Below are positions 40,671-49,032 of a DNA stretch of 56,237 nt, one piece after another (positions within the stretch are counted from its first letter, which is position 1; every line of letters starts with the position of its first letter). Origin of the DNA: Verrucomicrobiota bacterium (lineage in GTDB: Bacteria; Verrucomicrobiota; Verrucomicrobiia; Chthoniobacterales; UBA10450); the NCBI GenBank assembly GCA_003220055.1, contig QHRF01000097.1, positions 1 to 56,237 on the forward strand. Reading direction: 5' to 3'. The notes below the pieces were generated by a model. That model was not told where the DNA came from. It was given only the letters and a program-made list of their open reading frames with translations, and ran no database searches. The position numbers and the translations under genes are program-made.

Positions 40671-42554
40671 GTGCCTGCTCGTCGTAAATCTACCAGCGCG
40701 GATGTGCCGCAACGTAGTATTCTTCTGCTCGAAGAGTACGACGCGCTGGCCGCAGCCATCAGTTCAGCCCTGAGAAAATTCGCGCCGCAACATTTCGGCG
40801 CAGTCGCTCGTTCTATCGCCGAAGCGGAGAAACTCGCTTCCGAGCTCGATCCCGAGCTCTTCGTTGTCGATGTCGATCCACCTTGGACTGGCCTGACGAA
40901 TTTTCTGGAAAAAATGCGGACGGCGCACCCGAACTCTCGCGCGCTCGTAATCGGCAGCGCGATTCCGGGCCAGATCGCCGCGGAGCGCGGAGCGTCAGGC
41001 GCGCTTCAATTTGTCGAAAAGCCATTCGACCTGGCAGCGTTCGGCGCCGCAGTCCAGGCTTTGCTGGGCCCGTGGCGGGAACAAGAAGGGCGCGGCACCC
41101 TCAGCGCGCTCAATGCGATTGATGTCGTCCTTTCGCATTGCGCCGCGGATTCCAACGTCATTGTTGATCTGCACTCCGGGACAAGAACGGGCGAAATCCA
41201 TATCGCCGGTGGACAAGTAGTGCACGCCGCGACCGGTAAACTCAAAGGCGAAGACGCACTGGGCGAGATTCTGAGCTGGTCGAAACCCAGCGTCGGCGAG
41301 AAGAAACTTTCTGTCTCTCCGCATCGGAGCATAACGAACTGGGCAGCGATTCTGGTTGAGACATTAGGCGAAGTCGCCCCGGAGATTTCCGAACCGCTCC
41401 GAGCACCGACAACTCCACCGCGCGCTGGAAAGAGAATTGTGGTCGTTGACGACACCGAGATGCTCTTAATTTTCGTGGAAGACATTCTCGCGACCGCGGA
41501 TCCGCAATTGCAGATCACGACGGCATTGAGCGCGAGCGAAGGATTGCGCGAAATCGAGCGCATCGTCCCCGACCTGGTTCTGCTCGATTACAGCCTGCCC
41601 GATTTTAACGGCGACGAACTTTGTGAAAGACTTTTGGAAAATGAGACAACCGCGCGTGTGCCGGTATTGATGATGTCCGGACATATTCCGGAAATGAATG
41701 CGGCGGCGGCGCGCCTTCCGAACGTTGTGGCGGAAATTGAAAAGCCGTTTCTTTCGGACGCATTTGTCGATCTTGTCCGGCGAACGCTTAACACCAAGCA
41801 CGTATTCGGAAAGCAAATCGAGGAGAGACCACCCGCGCCGGCAATCAGCGAACCCGCGCCCACGCCGCCGTCGCTGCAAAAGGAAATTGTCGCAGAGCCC
41901 CCAAGACGCCCGCCCGAAACCCTTGCTCCGGTTGAATCTCACATCGAAGAGCACGCTCTGACGACCGTTCCCACGATCCGAGTCGCACCCGCTGATGGGA
42001 ATGCCGCTGTGCTCGGTCTTTTTCTGGAAGTGGTATCGATGCAACTGACGTCGCAGCTTCAGATGGGGGCAATTCGTGCGCGCCCAGCGTCGCTGACGGC
42101 GTCGCTTCGGCTGCAATCGGCGGCGGCGCGTCACGCCATTCCGGCCGAGCTGGGATTTCAACTTGGCCCCACAAAATTGAGCGGCCAAGGCCGTATTTCT
42201 ACGATGCGAGTAGTTCCAACTTCAAGGCCTTTTCAACCGGCGCAAATGCGGACCGCCTTTGAAATTGGCGGCGTCGCTCTGATTCCGAACGAAACACGGG
42301 CGCAGGTTCAACTCACGCCCGCCGGCACGACACCGATGACGATGGAGTTGCGAGCTCATCTCGAATTAAACGCGGTTGAGCTGACGCCCAGTTTTCAGGT
42401 CGCGCAGTTGATTTTGAATTGGGGCAGCAATGTGGTGCGCGTGACGCTCAATCCAAAAGCGCCGGAGCAGACGGCCGCCAGGTTCGGCCTGCGCGTTCTG
42501 GAACTCGACGACTCAGGGCGCATTGCCGAGCTGCTCCTCAGCCCGATCAAATAA
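40671..42554 (+). CDS. Two-receiver regulator with DUF4388 and an unrecognised C-terminal domain
   Basis: A 627-aa cytosolic protein starting at GTG 40671. The first receiver-like domain (about 15-130) keeps an Asp in LFVVDVDPPW but is otherwise degenerate. A DUF4388/PATAN domain follows (about 140-225; GEIHIAGGQVVHAATGKLKGEDAL). The second receiver (about 255-370) has VVVDDTEM, phosphoacceptor in LLDYSLPDFNG and the Lys in IEKPF. A Pro-rich linker (about 385-430) leads to about 190 residues of alternating strands that I do not recognise. DUF4388 proteins regulate motility or gliding in myxobacteria and cyanobacteria; any such role here is inference. Confidence 0.82.
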   Translation: MPARRKSTSADVPQRSILLLEEYDALAAAISSALRKFAPQHFGAVARSIAEAEKLASELDPELFVVDVDPPWTGLTNFLEKMRTAHPNSRALVIGSAIPGQIAAERGASGALQFVEKPFDLAAFGAAVQALLGPWREQEGRGTLSALNAIDVVLSHCAADSNVIVDLHSGTRTGEIHIAGGQVVHAATGKLKGEDALGEILSWSKPSVGEKKLSVSPHRSITNWAAILVETLGEVAPEISEPLRAPTTPPRAGKRIVVVDDTEMLLIFVEDILATADPQLQITTALSASEGLREIERIVPDLVLLDYSLPDFNGDELCERLLENETTARVPVLMMSGHIPEMNAAAARLPNVVAEIEKPFLSDAFVDLVRRTLNTKHVFGKQIEERPPAPAISEPAPTPPSLQKEIVAEPPRRPPETLAPVESHIEEHALTTVPTIRVAPADGNAAVLGLFLEVVSMQLTSQLQMGAIRARPASLTASLRLQSAAARHAIPAELGFQLGPTKLSGQGRISTMRVVPTSRPFQPAQMRTAFEIGGVALIPNETRAQVQLTPAGTTPMTMELRAHLELNAVELTPSFQVAQLILNWGSNVVRVTLNPKAPEQTAARFGLRVLELDDSGRIAELLLSPIK

Positions 42555-42567
42555 TCGGATTCGCTTG

Positions 42568-43077
42568 CTATTGTTGCGGGAGAACAGCTCCTGGTTCCGG
42601 GACGGTGAGATCCTCAGCGGCGACAATTTCCCAGCGGTCGTTGCGGCGAAGCCAGGTATCGGTCCAGACGAAACGCCCACGCTCGCCGGTGCGGCGCTCC
42701 CACGATTCGCTCCCCTGAGCGACGGCCGTATCCCCATAAAATCTGATTTTCACCTCGTTCAGATGGTTAGAAGCGAAAAACTTTGGGCCTTCGCGCGTGT
42801 CGGAAATCATCTTGGCTTTGTCATAGATTCGGCCGTGCGGATCGACGCCAATAAAATCGTTGGCCAAAATTCGTTCCACCACGCTTGCGTCGCCACTTGC
42901 CACTGATTCGGCCCACTGCCGCTCGCTATCTCTTATGTAAAGCTCGTCTTCTTTTTGATCGGAGTGCTTCGCGCATTGACAGAGGACGAGGCAGGAGAGC
43001 GCGGCGACTGCCAAGATGTCTATCTTCGACGTGGTCGATCTACTCCAAGCCGAGCGCTTTGAATGTTTCATCGACAT
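42568..43077 (-). CDS. Exported SnoaL/DUF4440-like protein
   Basis: A 169-aa protein with a signal peptide (ILAVAALSCLVLCQC) that ends in a Cys-containing stretch; the lipobox is not canonical. The mature part is an NTF2-like domain: ERQWAESVASGDASVVERILANDFIGVDPHGR is the standard DUF4440 opening, and the final strand is NDRWEIVAAEDLT. Such domains bind or isomerise small ligands; no function can be named. The ATG at 43077 lies within the purB 3' end (38-base overlap). Confidence 0.75.
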   Translation of the reverse strand: MSMKHSKRSAWSRSTTSKIDILAVAALSCLVLCQCAKHSDQKEDELYIRDSERQWAESVASGDASVVERILANDFIGVDPHGRIYDKAKMISDTREGPKFFASNHLNEVKIRFYGDTAVAQGSESWERRTGERGRFVWTDTWLRRNDRWEIVAAEDLTVPEPGAVLPQQ

Positions 43078-44335
43078 GTTTGAAGTGAATGTCGAGCGAG
43101 CAAAGTCGATCGATCTCGTCCGCGGAAAGTTTCGTCGTGATTTCCGGCTCGGCTTTTACGTTCTTCGCGAAAGTCCCCTCGCCTTTCCACGTTTTCATCG
43201 CTGCCCGCTGCACGGCTTCATAAGCGATTTTGCGTTCCACCCCGGCGCGGGTAAGCGCGAGTAAAATCGATTGGCTGTTGTAAAGCCCCTTCGTCACGTC
43301 GAGATTTTGTTGCATCCGTTCGGGATAAACTTGGAGCCGTTCCACGAGGTTGCGCAGCTCAAAGAGCATGAAGTCGAGCAAAATACAGGAGTCCGGCAAA
43401 ATGATTCGCTCCGCACTCGAATGACTGATGTCGCGCTCGTGCCAAAGCGCGACGTTTTCCAAAGCCACCACTGAATTGCCGCGGATCACACGCGCCAGTC
43501 CGCTTAATCGCTCGCTCGTGATCGGATTGCGTTTGTGCGGCATGGCCGAGCTCCCTTTTTGTCCTTCGCCAAAATATTCCTCAACTTCGAGGACTTCGGT
43601 TCGTTGCAGGTGACGAAACTCTGTTGCCCAGCGATCGATGCTCGAAGCGATCACGGCGAGCGTGGTCATAAATTCGGCGTGCCGGTCGCGTTGCACGATC
43701 TGGGTCGACAGATTTGCTGGCTTCAATCCCAATTTCTGGCACACCGCGCGTTCAACTCTTGGATCGACGTGTGCATGCGTGCCGACTGCGCCGCTGATTT
43801 TGCCAACCCGAATGCGTTCGAGTGTTTGTGCCAGCCGCTCCTCCGCTCGGCCGAATTCATCGAACATGAGCGCGAGCTTTAATCCAAAAGTGATCGGTTC
43901 GGCATGCACGCCGTGACTGCGCCCGATCATCGGCGTTATTTTGTAACGGCGCGACTGCGCAGCGATCACGCTGCGCAATTGCTTCAAATCGCCTGCCAGA
44001 ATTTTGGTCGATTCAGTGAGTTGAACGGACAAGGTCGTGTCGAGAATGTCGGACGAGGTCAGCCCTTGATGGATCCAACGCGCAGCCGGGCCAACTGAAG
44101 CGGCGACATTTTCAAGAAAGGCAATGACATCGTGGTTTGTCCGCTTCTCGATCTCGAAAATCTCCGGAATCGAAAAACGCGCCCGCTTTCGAATTTCAGC
44201 CGCGTCTTGTTTCGGGATCTGGCCGAGCTCGGCCATGGCTTCGCAGGCGAGCAATTCGATCTCGAGCCAGATTTGGAATTTGCGCTGGTCGGCCCAGATA
44301 TCGCGCATTAGCGGCCGCGAATAACGATCGATCAC
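43040..44335 (-). CDS. purB: Adenylosuccinate lyase
   Basis: The GTG at 44335 gives 431 aa and the usual start VIDRYSRPLMRDIWADQ; the frame is open to 44407, but that stretch contains a terminator for the upstream gene. The fumarase-superfamily signature GSSAMPHKRNPI is intact, as are the HQGLTSSDILDT and GRSHGVHAEPITFG blocks with the catalytic His. It cleaves SAICAR and adenylosuccinate in purine synthesis. Confidence 0.95.
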   Translation of the reverse strand: MIDRYSRPLMRDIWADQRKFQIWLEIELLACEAMAELGQIPKQDAAEIRKRARFSIPEIFEIEKRTNHDVIAFLENVAASVGPAARWIHQGLTSSDILDTTLSVQLTESTKILAGDLKQLRSVIAAQSRRYKITPMIGRSHGVHAEPITFGLKLALMFDEFGRAEERLAQTLERIRVGKISGAVGTHAHVDPRVERAVCQKLGLKPANLSTQIVQRDRHAEFMTTLAVIASSIDRWATEFRHLQRTEVLEVEEYFGEGQKGSSAMPHKRNPITSERLSGLARVIRGNSVVALENVALWHERDISHSSAERIILPDSCILLDFMLFELRNLVERLQVYPERMQQNLDVTKGLYNSQSILLALTRAGVERKIAYEAVQRAAMKTWKGEGTFAKNVKAEPEITTKLSADEIDRLCSLDIHFKHVDETFKALGLE

Positions 44336-44379
44336 GCCGCAAGATAGAATGACGCGCCAAACGCGAAAGTGTTTTGTGG

Positions 44380-44422
44380 CGCAAAAGAAAATCGCTCCGG
44401 CGGACAAACCACCGGAGCGATT
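44380..44422 (-). terminator. Rho-independent terminator of the 44441-44623 gene
   Basis: AATCGCTCCGG (44390-44400) pairs perfectly with CCGGAGCGATT (44412-44422). On the minus strand the stem is followed by a T-rich run (TTTTCTTTT). It lies between the small gene and purB. Confidence 0.85.
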
Positions 44423-44440
44423 CTCGAAAGTCGACTTAGC

Positions 44441-44623
44441 TTAGCAAACCTTGGCCCGCAGGAATTTGCCGTCGCTCTGGACGCGCACTTTTCCGCTGGC
44501 CAACAGGTCAGCCACGGTCGCGACTGTTTCTTTCGTGTTCTTCGTGCAGGAACTGACGGCGAGGACAAGGTCTCCAAAAGAAAGTTTCGGGCGCGGCTTT
44601 AGGATTTGGCTGTTTTTCTTCAT
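44441..44623 (-). CDS. Small conserved-looking protein of unknown function
   Basis: A 60-aa protein with a basic start and the pattern LSFGDLVLAVSSCTKNTKETVATVADLLASGKVRV, which reads like a small winged-helix or helix-turn-helix fragment. I do not recognise a family with certainty. It has its own Rho-independent terminator immediately downstream, which argues for a real, separately expressed gene. The upstream gap to dedA is about 100 bases. Confidence 0.6.
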   Translation of the reverse strand: MKKNSQILKPRPKLSFGDLVLAVSSCTKNTKETVATVADLLASGKVRVQSDGKFLRAKVC

Positions 44624-44721
44624 TACTTGGTATCCTTTTGACAGCAGCTTCAGTGCCCCTGTTCAATCTAATTTCGCGCGTCGTGGTTACTGCGGTTTGA
44701 TCAATGTTGCGGCCGCACGCG

Positions 44722-45351
44722 TCAGGCAGATTTCCGTTTGGAAAGTCGCATGGACACGATGTAAAGCGCTGCAAATGCCAGAACTACCAGAAGCAGCCAC
44801 TTCGATTGCCCGCGCACGAATTGGACCAGCGCTTCCGGATCCTTAAGAAGGTCGGGCGCAAAATGTTGAGCCCGTACGCCCAAATAAGCGAGGATCGAAC
44901 ACGAAATCGCCGAGCCGATGATCGTCCAAACACTAAACACCGTGAAATTCATCCGCACAATACCGGCGGGGATGGAGATCAAATGCCGGACGCCGGGCAA
45001 AAGCCGCGCGAAAAAAACGCCCCCGGCCTCATAGCGCGCGAGCCAGTGCTCCGCTTCCTCCAATTTCTTCGGAGGAAATAGAATGAACCGTCCGAAACGC
45101 ACGACTAATGGACGTCCGAGCCAAAGTGAGAGCCAATACATTAATGCCGCGCCCAGATACGCACCGAGAGTGCTCGCCAGGATCACACCGACCAAACTCA
45201 AACGCCCCTGGGCGGCCAGAAACGCCGCCGGCGGCACGACCACTTCAGCCGGCACCGGCAGCGGTGTGCTCCCCATCGCCATCAAAACAATGATCCCGAG
45301 ATACCCGCCGATCAGGACCCATTCGAACCAGACTTGAACTAGTTGATGCAT
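44722..45351 (-). CDS. DedA family membrane protein
   Basis: A 209-aa integral membrane protein of the SNARE-associated/VTT family. It has the PLPVPAEVVVPPAAFLAAQG segment, the GAYLGAALMYWLSLWLG block and the FFARLLPGVRHLISIPAGIVRM motif with the conserved Arg residues (F-x-R-x-x-P-x-x-R). Members recycle undecaprenyl phosphate or phosphatidylethanolamine across the membrane or support proton-dependent export. It stands near the surface-glycan genes but on the other strand. Confidence 0.92.
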   Translation of the reverse strand: MHQLVQVWFEWVLIGGYLGIIVLMAMGSTPLPVPAEVVVPPAAFLAAQGRLSLVGVILASTLGAYLGAALMYWLSLWLGRPLVVRFGRFILFPPKKLEEAEHWLARYEAGGVFFARLLPGVRHLISIPAGIVRMNFTVFSVWTIIGSAISCSILAYLGVRAQHFAPDLLKDPEALVQFVRGQSKWLLLVVLAFAALYIVSMRLSKRKSA

Positions 45352-45463
45352 ATTGTCATTCCGAGCGATACGCCAGTGCGGCTCGGACCGAGGAATCTCT
45401 CGATGTTTGCCGACGGGCAGTGTAGTTCAATCGGAAATTTGAAATCTGCAATCTGAAATTCCC

Positions 45464-47236
45464 ATGTCGATCTACCGGCGCGTCTTTCGTTACTACCGGC
45501 CCTTTCTGCCGCAAACGATTGTCGGATTGCTGCTCTCGCTCCTCGGCGTCGGCTTGAATTTGCTCAAGGTATGGCCGTTCAAAATCATCGTAGACGATTT
45601 TCTGAGACCGAATCCAACCCCGCGCGGTGATCCGCACACTTGGATTCCCCTGCTCTGTCTCGCGCTCGTCGTGATCCAGTTCTTCTGGGGAGTCATCAAT
45701 TGGGCGACCAATTATATTTTGGTTAATGTCGGCCTTCAGGCTTTGCTCAAACTCCGCACCGATCTTTACGCTTATCTTCAATCGCTCTCGCTCAAATATC
45801 ACGACGTTCGGCGGTCGAGCGATTTGAGCTTTCGGGTCGCCTACGATTCCCAATCGATCCAGACAATCTACAATAAAGGTTTCACCGGCATTTTCGGGTC
45901 GGTTGTCACGCTCATTGGCACTTTCGCGATCATGGTGCGGCTCGATTGGCAGCTGACGCTGCTTTCGTTAAGCATTGTCCCGCTGATCATCGCGGCGATT
46001 TACTTTTTCGCTCACCGCATCCGGCGCGAATCGACGTTTATTCAGGAACAGGAAAGCGCGGTGCTCGCACAAGCCCAGGAGGGGCTCAGTTCCATTCGAA
46101 TGGTGCACGCGTTCGGACGGGAACAATACGAGGTCATGCAATTCCATCAGCAAGCGCAACAAAGTTTGCAGGCGAATTTGCGGCTCACCCTCACCAACGT
46201 AAACAGCGCGCTCGTGATCAGCACTCTGATGGTGCTTGGCACCGCGGCGATGTATTACGTTGGAACATTGCACGTCCTCGCCGGCACGCTCACGCTCGGA
46301 ACACTGCTCGTTTTCAGCGCCTATCTCTTAATGCTCTATCAACCCCTCGAATCGATCACCTATACCGCCTGGGCGATGGAAGGCGCGACTGCCGGCGCGA
46401 GACGCTGCTTCGAAGTGTTAGATCGCGAAGACGACGTGGTCGATTCGCCAAACGCCGTCGCGATCGAATTCGCCAAAGGTGCGATCGGATTTCAAAACGT
46501 GTCGTTCGGTTACGCGCTCGCTACCGCGAGTCCGCCCGGTGGCGGACAAGGTCGACTAGTGCTGCATGATGTCGATCTTCGAATCGAGCCGAATCAAATG
46601 ATCGCAATCGTCGGCGGCACTGGCGCTGGGAAAAGCACGCTTTTGAGTTTGGTCCCGCGTTTTTACGATCCGACTTCCGGCTCGGTCGCGCTCGACGGCC
46701 GCAACGTCCGCGAGATCAAAAAGAAATCTCTGCGCGCGCAAATCGGGATCGTCCTCCAGGACACGTTGCTTTTTTCGACGACGATTCGGGAAAACATTGC
46801 CTACGGCCGGCCCGATGCGAGCGACGACGAAATCATTGACGCTGCCAAGCGCGCGCAAGCCGACGAATTCATTCGCCAATTGCCAAACGGCTACGCCAAC
46901 ACCGTCGGCGAACGCGGCGGACAGTTGAGCGTCGGCCAGCGCCAGCGCATCGGGATCGCGCGCGCGTTTTTGAAAAATGCGCCCGTGCTTCTCCTTGACG
47001 AACCGACTTCGGCTCTCGATCCCACGACGGAGGCGGCCATCATGGAAACGATTAAAGATTTAATGCGCGGCCGGACAACTTTGATCGCGACGCATCGGCT
47101 CGCTACCATTCACGACGTTGATCGCATCGTCGTCCTCGAGCGCGGGCGCGTCGTCGAACAAGGACCCGGAGCGGAATTGCTCGCGCGCGGCGGCGTTTAC
47201 GCGAAACTGTTCGCTTCCGGAAAATTTCCAACGTGA
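45464..47236 (+). CDS. MsbA-like ABC exporter (fused permease-ATPase)
   Basis: A 590-aa type IV ABC exporter. Six membrane helices (about residues 20-315) precede the ATPase with Walker [23 protein letters not shown], signature [14 protein letters not shown], Walker [16 protein letters not shown] and the H-loop ATHRLAT. A two-hairpin DNA insertion adds residues [13 protein letters not shown] at the start of the ATPase. Relatives of this type flip lipid A, glycolipids or peptides. It overlaps the acyltransferase gene by four bases (GTGA), which links it to a glycan. The ATG itself is part of a copy of the dispersed word (45464-45472). Confidence 0.93.
   Translation: MSIYRRVFRYYRPFLPQTIVGLLLSLLGVGLNLLKVWPFKIIVDDFLRPNPTPRGDPHTWIPLLCLALVVIQFFWGVINWATNYILVNVGLQALLKLRTDLYAYLQSLSLKYHDVRRSSDLSFRVAYDSQSIQTIYNKGFTGIFGSVVTLIGTFAIMVRLDWQLTLLSLSIVPLIIAAIYFFAHRIRRESTFIQEQESAVLAQAQEGLSSIRMVHAFGREQYEVMQFHQQAQQSLQANLRLTLTNVNSALVISTLMVLGTAAMYYVGTLHVLAGTLTLGTLLVFSAYLLMLYQPLESITYTAWAMEGATAGARRCFEVLDREDDVVDSPNAVAIEFAKGAIGFQNVSFGYALATASPPGGGQGRLVLHDVDLRIEPNQMIAIVGGTGAGKSTLLSLVPRFYDPTSGSVALDGRNVREIKKKSLRAQIGIVLQDTLLFSTTIRENIAYGRPDASDDEIIDAAKRAQADEFIRQLPNGYANTVGERGGQLSVGQRQRIGIARAFLKNAPVLLLDEPTSALDPTTEAAIMETIKDLMRGRTTLIATHRLATIHDVDRIVVLERGRVVEQGPGAELLARGGVYAKLFASGKFPT
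46517..46547. repeat. Two-hairpin palindromic element inside the ABC exporter gene
   Basis: CTCGC/GCGAG (46517-46521, 46526-46530; 4-base loop) is followed directly by GTCCGCC/GGCGGAC (46530-46536, 46541-46547; 4-base loop). The frame is kept and encodes a Gly/Pro-rich linker at the start of the ATPase domain. The layout resembles the queG element. Confidence 0.55.
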
Positions 47237-47817
47237 GCAACGTCAAACAAGATCGACATGTGGAGGAGGATTGGTGGCCGCACCCGATTCCGGCGAACGT
47301 CGAATTCGGTGAAGGCTTTTACTGCGAAAGCGCGCAGATCTTTCGCAAAATGGTCAGCAAAAAGCCCGGCGCGGTTGCGATTGGCAAACACGTTTCCTGT
47401 TACGCCGGCTGCTCGTTTGCAATCGGCGAAAACGGCTGCTGCACCATCGGCGATTTCACACTTCTCAATGGCGCGCTCATCATGGCTGAAGAGAAGATTG
47501 AGATCGGAGCATACTGCCTGGTTTCGTGGGGCGTCGGAATGGCGGACTCGGATTTTCATCCGCTCGAACCCGCGCAGCGATTGATCGATGCGCAGGCGCT
47601 CGCCCCCTACTTCAAAGATCGGCCGCCGCGGCCAAAATTGAAAACGGCGCCGGTAAAGATCGGCGACAACGTCTGGATTGGAATGAACGCGGTGATTCTG
47701 AAGGGCGTGACCATTGGCGACAACTCCATCGTCGCCGCCGGCGCGGTGGTAACGAAAAGCATTCCAGCAAACACAATCGTAGCGGGGAATCCGGCTGCTG
47801 TTGTGAAAACATTTTGA
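47233..47817 (+). CDS. Hexapeptide-repeat acyltransferase (WcaF/LacA type)
   Basis: A 194-aa left-handed beta-helix enzyme, starting with GTG in the ABC stop (GTGA). Hexapeptide repeats run through [41 protein letters not shown]-like strands (several I/V-G-x-x-x steps), and the C-terminal repeat [38 protein letters not shown] carries the classic VWIG and VVAAGAVV pattern. The His in DSDFHP matches the catalytic position of sugar O-acetyltransferases. It probably acetylates a sugar exported or assembled with its neighbours. Confidence 0.88.
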   Translation: MSNVKQDRHVEEDWWPHPIPANVEFGEGFYCESAQIFRKMVSKKPGAVAIGKHVSCYAGCSFAIGENGCCTIGDFTLLNGALIMAEEKIEIGAYCLVSWGVGMADSDFHPLEPAQRLIDAQALAPYFKDRPPRPKLKTAPVKIGDNVWIGMNAVILKGVTIGDNSIVAAGAVVTKSIPANTIVAGNPAAVVKTF

Positions 47818-48986
47818 AACGCAAGCGGATCGTGGTGATGGGCTTCATGGGCTCGATGCCGATTGCGGGCGTGATTTGGCAGCACGTCCATTATGTCGTC
47901 GGACTGCAACAGCTTGTGCACGACGTTTTTTACATCGAAGATTCGGCGCGGCTTCCCTACAACCCGGAAACCTTCGAAGTTAACAACGAGTTCGATTACG
48001 CCGCGAAAGTCCTGGATCGTTTGGCGGGCGAATTCGATTTCAAGAATCGCTGGGCTTTTTGCGCCCGTTACCTCAAGAATAATCCGACGGCCGGCCTTCC
48101 GTTAAAAAAAATTCGCCGGCTTTATCGGGACGCCGACGCGATCCTGAACATTTGCGGGACGCAGGAGTTCAATGACGATCTTTTGAAGAGCGATCGCATT
48201 ATTTATGTCGAGAGCGATCCTGGGGTTGAGCAAATCAAGATCGACCAGGGGGTAAAATCGACGATCGACTATCTCAGCCGTCATCACGCGCTCTTCACGT
48301 TCGGCGAAAATGTCGGCACGAAAAAGTTCCCTGTCCCAAGGCACGGATTTAAATGGCACGCGACACGACAGCCAATTGTGACCCACCTTTGGAAAACGAA
48401 TCGGGTCCCCAAACGGGCGGCAGTTTTCACTTCGATCGCGAATTGGTCGACCAGCGGGTTGAAAGACATCACCTGGCGGGGTCGAAGATATCTCTGGAGC
48501 AAGTCGCGCGAATTCTTGCGTTTCGCGGCCGCGCCGAAAAGGGCCGGAGAGAAGTTCGAACTTGCGACCAACATTCAAGACCTATGCGCGCGCGAAAAAT
48601 TCGAACGCAACGGCTGGCGTTTGGTCTCACCGTTGCAGATGAGCATCGATTATTGGCATTACCGCGATTACATCCAGCAATCGAAAGGCGAGTTTACAGC
48701 CGCGAAAGATCAGTACGTCAGGCTCAACACCGGCTGGTTCAGCGATCGGAGCGCCTGTTACCTCGCCGCGGGACGCCCGGTCATCACCCAGGAAACCGGA
48801 TTCACGAAAAATTACGGCGGCGAGGCAGGTCTTCTCGCATTTCGCTCCTTAGGCGAGATCGCCGATGCCGTAAAAAAAATTAATGCCGATTACCCGAAAC
48901 ACTCCGGCGCGGCCCGACAAATCGCGCGTGAAATCTTCGAGGCCGAGAAAGTTTTGAAATCGCTGCTTGATCGCGCAGGAATTTGA
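47814..48986 (+). CDS. Glycosyltransferase-like protein
   Basis: A TTG at 47814 overlapping the previous stop gives 390 aa; the ATG at 47838 gives 382. The frame is open further left but only as a shadow of the acyltransferase gene. The N-terminus [27 protein letters not shown] and the C-terminal block [15 protein letters not shown] with [18 protein letters not shown] resemble GT-B glycosyltransferases: the C-terminal part binds the nucleotide sugar. The donor and acceptor are unknown and the family name could not be fixed. It likely builds the glycan handled by the exporter two genes upstream. Confidence 0.72.
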   Translation: MKRKRIVVMGFMGSMPIAGVIWQHVHYVVGLQQLVHDVFYIEDSARLPYNPETFEVNNEFDYAAKVLDRLAGEFDFKNRWAFCARYLKNNPTAGLPLKKIRRLYRDADAILNICGTQEFNDDLLKSDRIIYVESDPGVEQIKIDQGVKSTIDYLSRHHALFTFGENVGTKKFPVPRHGFKWHATRQPIVTHLWKTNRVPKRAAVFTSIANWSTSGLKDITWRGRRYLWSKSREFLRFAAAPKRAGEKFELATNIQDLCAREKFERNGWRLVSPLQMSIDYWHYRDYIQQSKGEFTAAKDQYVRLNTGWFSDRSACYLAAGRPVITQETGFTKNYGGEAGLLAFRSLGEIADAVKKINADYPKHSGAARQIAREIFEAEKVLKSLLDRAGI

Positions 48987-49032
48987 GCGGTTGCTTTTCA
49001 ATCACTTCGTTTCATCTTCCAGACTTTCCGGC

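Noticed and set aside
45352-45463. A dispersed repeat in the gap before the ABC exporter (phrases such as CTCGGACCGAG and GAAATCTGCAATCTGAAATT)
   Set aside because: It looks like repeat text and has one short hairpin, but no second copy is in the window to support it.
47526-47813. Upstream extension of the glycosyltransferase-like frame
   Set aside because: It is the off-frame reading of the acyltransferase gene; the likely start is at 47814 or 47838.
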